From contig CAAFWD010000187.1 of the NCBI GenBank assembly GCA_900766645.1, forward strand, positions 1 through 42,427: DNA of 42,427 nt, in the 5' to 3' direction. Origin of the DNA: an uncultured Cetobacterium sp. Lineage in GTDB: Bacteria; Fusobacteriota; Fusobacteriia; Fusobacteriales; Fusobacteriaceae. The notes under the pieces were generated by a model, which was not told the origin of the DNA, ran no database searches, and worked only from the letters and a program-made list of their open reading frames with translations. How positions within the stretch are numbered: position 1 is the first letter of the stretch; each line of letters begins with the position of its first letter. The translations under genes were made by a program, and so were the position numbers. Below, piece by piece: positions 40,058 through 42,427 of this stretch.

Positions 40058-41573
40058 AAAATAATATTAAGTCATATATATCTTGTGTTTTATATGGGCT
40101 TGCTAGTTTTGATTTTATGTTTTCCCAAACTTTTGCAAACTTTTCTTGGTCCATCTCTTTTAATTGAGTATATGCCTGCTTTTTATAAAGAATGTCATCT
40201 CCACATTTTTTTAATGCTTGTACTGTTAATGATTTTATCTTTTTGTAATTTTCATCTGTTATCTCAACTAAACTATAATATTCTGCTAATAACTCTCTAT
40301 CTACACAATATTCTAAACTAAATATTCTTCTTAAAAGAGTTCCTAAATATCCAACTGCCAATTCCTTTTTAAACATACCTTTTCTTTCTCCATCTACTTC
40401 TATAAATGGTAGAAATACATCTTGGTAATGATACTCCTGAACTGATTTTGTAAAAAATAAAAACTTTGAAAAAATATTACTTTTTTTCAACTCTTTTTTT
40501 ATAAATGCTTTATCAACCTGATATACAGATCCTATATGAGGAAATAAAGAAACTGTCATATCTTCAGAATGACAAAAATTTGCAACATTTTCTTCATAAA
40601 CTTTATTATCTTTTACTCTTTTTATAAAATATTCAGCTTCAAACAACTCTTTTGCTAAATTATCAACTTTGAAAAGAGCTTGAAAAACTCTATTATCATC
40701 TAATAATTTATCCTTACTATCTTCTGATAATCTATCCAGCACTTTATTAAAACTTGTTGTTTTGAAGAAATTCTTTAAGAAATTCTCATCTATTTCAGGA
40801 GATATATCTGATTCATTTTTTAAAAGTAGTGTATTATTATCTTTTATTATTTTTCCTCTTTTTAACTCTTTCAAAAAGAATGAAAGATATTCTTCTTTAA
40901 ACTCTAAAAAATAATTTTTTTCTATATCATCCAATTCCAATTTGTCTACAACTTTTTCATAGTTAAAGAAATCTAAAAGATTTATAATCCCATCTCTATT
41001 TATCCCAACTGCGTTCCAAGTACATGTATAAGGTATAAACCCTTTTTGCTTATCTACCATCATACTTACAAATTGAGCTATTCCTCCTCCTAAAGAGTGA
41101 CCAGTGATAGATATCTTTTCTTTAGGGACATCAAATTCTTCATGAACTTTATTAAAAACTTCTAATCCTTCAAAAAACTGCTTTGGCTTTATTCCTATCC
41201 CTATTTTAAGATCTGTTTCAATAAAATCTTTATATGCATCTTCCAATGGATATATCTCACTACCTCTATATGCTATTACATACTGATCATTTTCCAAATT
41301 TTTAAAAACTACACTATAAAATCCACTAGCTTTTACTCCCTTAAAAGCTCTTCGATTATCAACATACACAACTATCCATTTTTTCAAAATATCTTTGAAA
41401 AACTCATAAAAATAATGCCTTGTTTCATGAGTACAAAAATAAAATCCATCATTTTCAATTTTTTCACAATCATCACTTGTGTATACGCTATCTAAATCTT
41501 TTCCATAATCATCCTCTGTAAAATTACAGTATGATAACACACTTAATAGCAGATAATCTTTTGCTCTCTGCAT
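40056..41573 (-). CDS. Class 3 lipase-like alpha/beta hydrolase
   Basis: 505 residues. A lipase (class 3) core occupies about 1-210: YVIAYRGSEIYPLEDAYKDF (oxyanion-side strand) and ISITGHSLGGGIAQFVS, nucleophile Ser160. The remaining 300 residues are mostly charged, helical and unrecognised, with HIGSVYQVDK near 360 as a possible His-containing loop. No signal peptide, so cytoplasmic unless exported in another way. Lipase, phospholipase or esterase activity is predicted; substrate unknown. RBS AGGAGG seven bases before the ATG. Last gene of the ybeY/dgkA-pap2/lipase run, 11 bp after the preceding stop. Confidence 0.75.
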   Translation of the reverse strand: MQRAKDYLLLSVLSYCNFTEDDYGKDLDSVYTSDDCEKIENDGFYFCTHETRHYFYEFFKDILKKWIVVYVDNRRAFKGVKASGFYSVVFKNLENDQYVIAYRGSEIYPLEDAYKDFIETDLKIGIGIKPKQFFEGLEVFNKVHEEFDVPKEKISITGHSLGGGIAQFVSMMVDKQKGFIPYTCTWNAVGINRDGIINLLDFFNYEKVVDKLELDDIEKNYFLEFKEEYLSFFLKELKRGKIIKDNNTLLLKNESDISPEIDENFLKNFFKTTSFNKVLDRLSEDSKDKLLDDNRVFQALFKVDNLAKELFEAEYFIKRVKDNKVYEENVANFCHSEDMTVSLFPHIGSVYQVDKAFIKKELKKSNIFSKFLFFTKSVQEYHYQDVFLPFIEVDGERKGMFKKELAVGYLGTLLRRIFSLEYCVDRELLAEYYSLVEITDENYKKIKSLTVQALKKCGDDILYKKQAYTQLKEMDQEKFAKVWENIKSKLASPYKTQDIYDLILF

Positions 41574-41584
41574 GACGTTTCCTC

Positions 41585-42298
41585 CTATATATTAAGAAGA
41601 GAAAGGAATATATAGGTTATTCCCATCCCCAAAATTGCTCCAATTATTGTTTCTGTAACAGTATGTATTCTTCCTTCTACTCTTGATTGTAAAACTAAAA
41701 CAAGCAAACAAAGTGCTAAATAAAATACTCTTAAATCATCTGTCAGAAAAAATATCCCCATAAAAAGAGCTCCTCCAAGCGCACTATGTCCGCTTGGTAT
41801 CCCCCCCTTAAGAGGTCTTCCTTTTTTAAATACCACTTTTAAAAAAATCACTATAATTACTATAAATATTAATATAAAAACCATAACATTAGCATAGGAT
41901 CCCTTCAACAACTGAAAAAATTTTCCAAATTTATCATTGATTTTATTATGAAAAACTAAATAACCAACAAAAACTGAATTTGTTGCAGCTAAAAATACTG
42001 CCCCTGCTCCAATGTCTTTGGCTCTTTTTGCTAATGGGCTATATCCTGGAGATATCATATCCACAAATGTTTCTATGGCTGTATTTAAAAGTTCTGTAAC
42101 TATTACAAACATCACAGATATAGATAAAACTATTAGCTCCATTCTACTAGCACCTAAAAACATTCCAATCAAAATAAGCAATACTGCACAAAAAAAATGA
42201 AATTTCATATTTCTTTCTGTTCTTATCGTATCTATAATTCCTTCAATAGCAACATTTAAACTATGAATTATATCTTTATTTTTCCTTGATTCTTTCAT
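41585..42298 (-). CDS. DgkA-type lipid kinase fused to a PAP2 phosphatase
   Basis: 237 residues. Residues 1-115 match the DgkA family: NVAIEGIIDTIRTERNMKFH, then ELLNTAIETFVDMISPGYSPLAKRAKDIGAGAVFLAA with the catalytic Glu and Asp. In Gram-positive bacteria this family is undecaprenol kinase. Residues about 135-237 are a membrane PAP2 phosphatase: KKGRPLKGGIPSGHS and SRVEGRIHTVTETIIG hold the three PAP2 motifs (the last acidic residue is Glu where Asp is usual). Together they would phosphorylate and dephosphorylate a polyprenol carrier, in membrane. It follows ybeY by 24 bp, as dgkA does in many Bacillota. RBS GGGGG. Confidence 0.87.
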   Translation of the reverse strand: MKESRKNKDIIHSLNVAIEGIIDTIRTERNMKFHFFCAVLLILIGMFLGASRMELIVLSISVMFVIVTELLNTAIETFVDMISPGYSPLAKRAKDIGAGAVFLAATNSVFVGYLVFHNKINDKFGKFFQLLKGSYANVMVFILIFIVIIVIFLKVVFKKGRPLKGGIPSGHSALGGALFMGIFFLTDDLRVFYLALCLLVLVLQSRVEGRIHTVTETIIGAILGMGITYIFLSLLNI

Positions 42299-42322
42299 TA
42301 AGTCCCCCTATATAATCAAAAC

Positions 42323-42427
42323 TTAATTATCTCTAGTATGACCAAACTTCCCTAGTATCTCTTCCTCTCTAGCTCTCATCTCTTTTTTATCCTCTTCTTC
42401 TATATGATCGTACCCCAATAAATGTAA
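42323..42427 (-). CDS. ybeY: Endoribonuclease YbeY, C-terminal part only
   Basis: The last 34 codons of a gene that continues past the right edge. They read LHLLGYDHIEEEDKKEM, the end of the YbeY zinc signature HGxLHLLGYDH in which two of the three zinc-binding histidines are visible. YbeY acts in 16S rRNA 3' processing and ribosome quality control. The order ybeY-dgkA is common in Bacillota, and supports the call. Confidence 0.93.
   Translation of the reverse strand, partial: LHLLGYDHIEEEDKKEMRAREEEILGKFGHTRDN

Overview
This is about 42 kb of ordinary-looking chromosome from a very AT-rich bacterium, most likely a member of the Fusobacteriota (Fusobacterium or Cetobacterium type). The inference rests on gene content and style: a fused patatin/beta-barrel autotransporter of the FplA type (outer membrane, so diderm) sits beside clostridial-type genes such as type III glutamine synthetase, a SigH-like sigma factor, YnzC, CvfB and TrmR. 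Arginine is written almost only as AGA, and spacers are rich in T and A tracts. No tRNA, rRNA, insertion sequence, prophage or CRISPR array was seen. Genes are tightly packed, most have AGGAGG-like ribosome binding sites, and converging transcripts usually share one bidirectional hairpin terminator.

Layout. 1-6.4 kb: 5' end of a HAD phosphatase gene, an rRNA/tRNA 2'-O-methyltransferase, an orphan PotD-type polyamine-binding lipoprotein, a DnaN sliding clamp with CorA, and an EF-G paralogue. 6.4-7.9 kb: HU gene divergent from an N-acetylmuramoyl-alanine amidase lipoprotein. 7.9-11.7 kb: FMN-riboswitch-controlled riboflavin operon ribH-ribD-ribE-ribBA. 11.7-14.7 kb (minus): ynzC-asnS-esterase-small lipoprotein. 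14.7-18.4 kb: aroA and the FplA-like autotransporter. 18.4-21.4 kb (minus): YjjI glycyl radical enzyme with YjjW activase, and a SigH-like sigma factor. 21.5-26.3 kb: fhs, then an AIR-synthase-like protein, rsmB and trmR.

26.3-30.5 kb is a divergent thiol-redox locus. Two tandem CcdA-thioredoxin fusions face a metallo-beta-lactamase-fold hydrolase and a thioredoxin-reductase-like flavoprotein, across a spacer holding a perfect 19-bp palindrome. 30.5-35.7 kb (minus): glnN, then a three-gene regulator operon (HTH-TPR protein, CvfB, IclR). 35.7-38.8 kb (minus): tyrosine phenol-lyase with an AGCS amino acid symporter, preceded by a striking 300-bp T-rich non-coding tract. 39.1-40.0 kb: two-gene LysO lysine exporter. 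40.0-42.4 kb (minus): ybeY (partial), a DgkA-PAP2 fusion and a class 3 lipase-like protein.

No single locus is a plainly new defence or mobile system. The best candidates for undescribed biology are the divergent redox locus, whose reductase lacks the usual NADPH-binding motifs; the YjjI/YjjW radical enzyme of unknown substrate; the EF-G paralogue with an NKMN G4 motif and its own candidate operators; and two promoters (HU and tyrosine phenol-lyase) fed by phased A-tracts. All calls come from reading the sequence; no database search was run.
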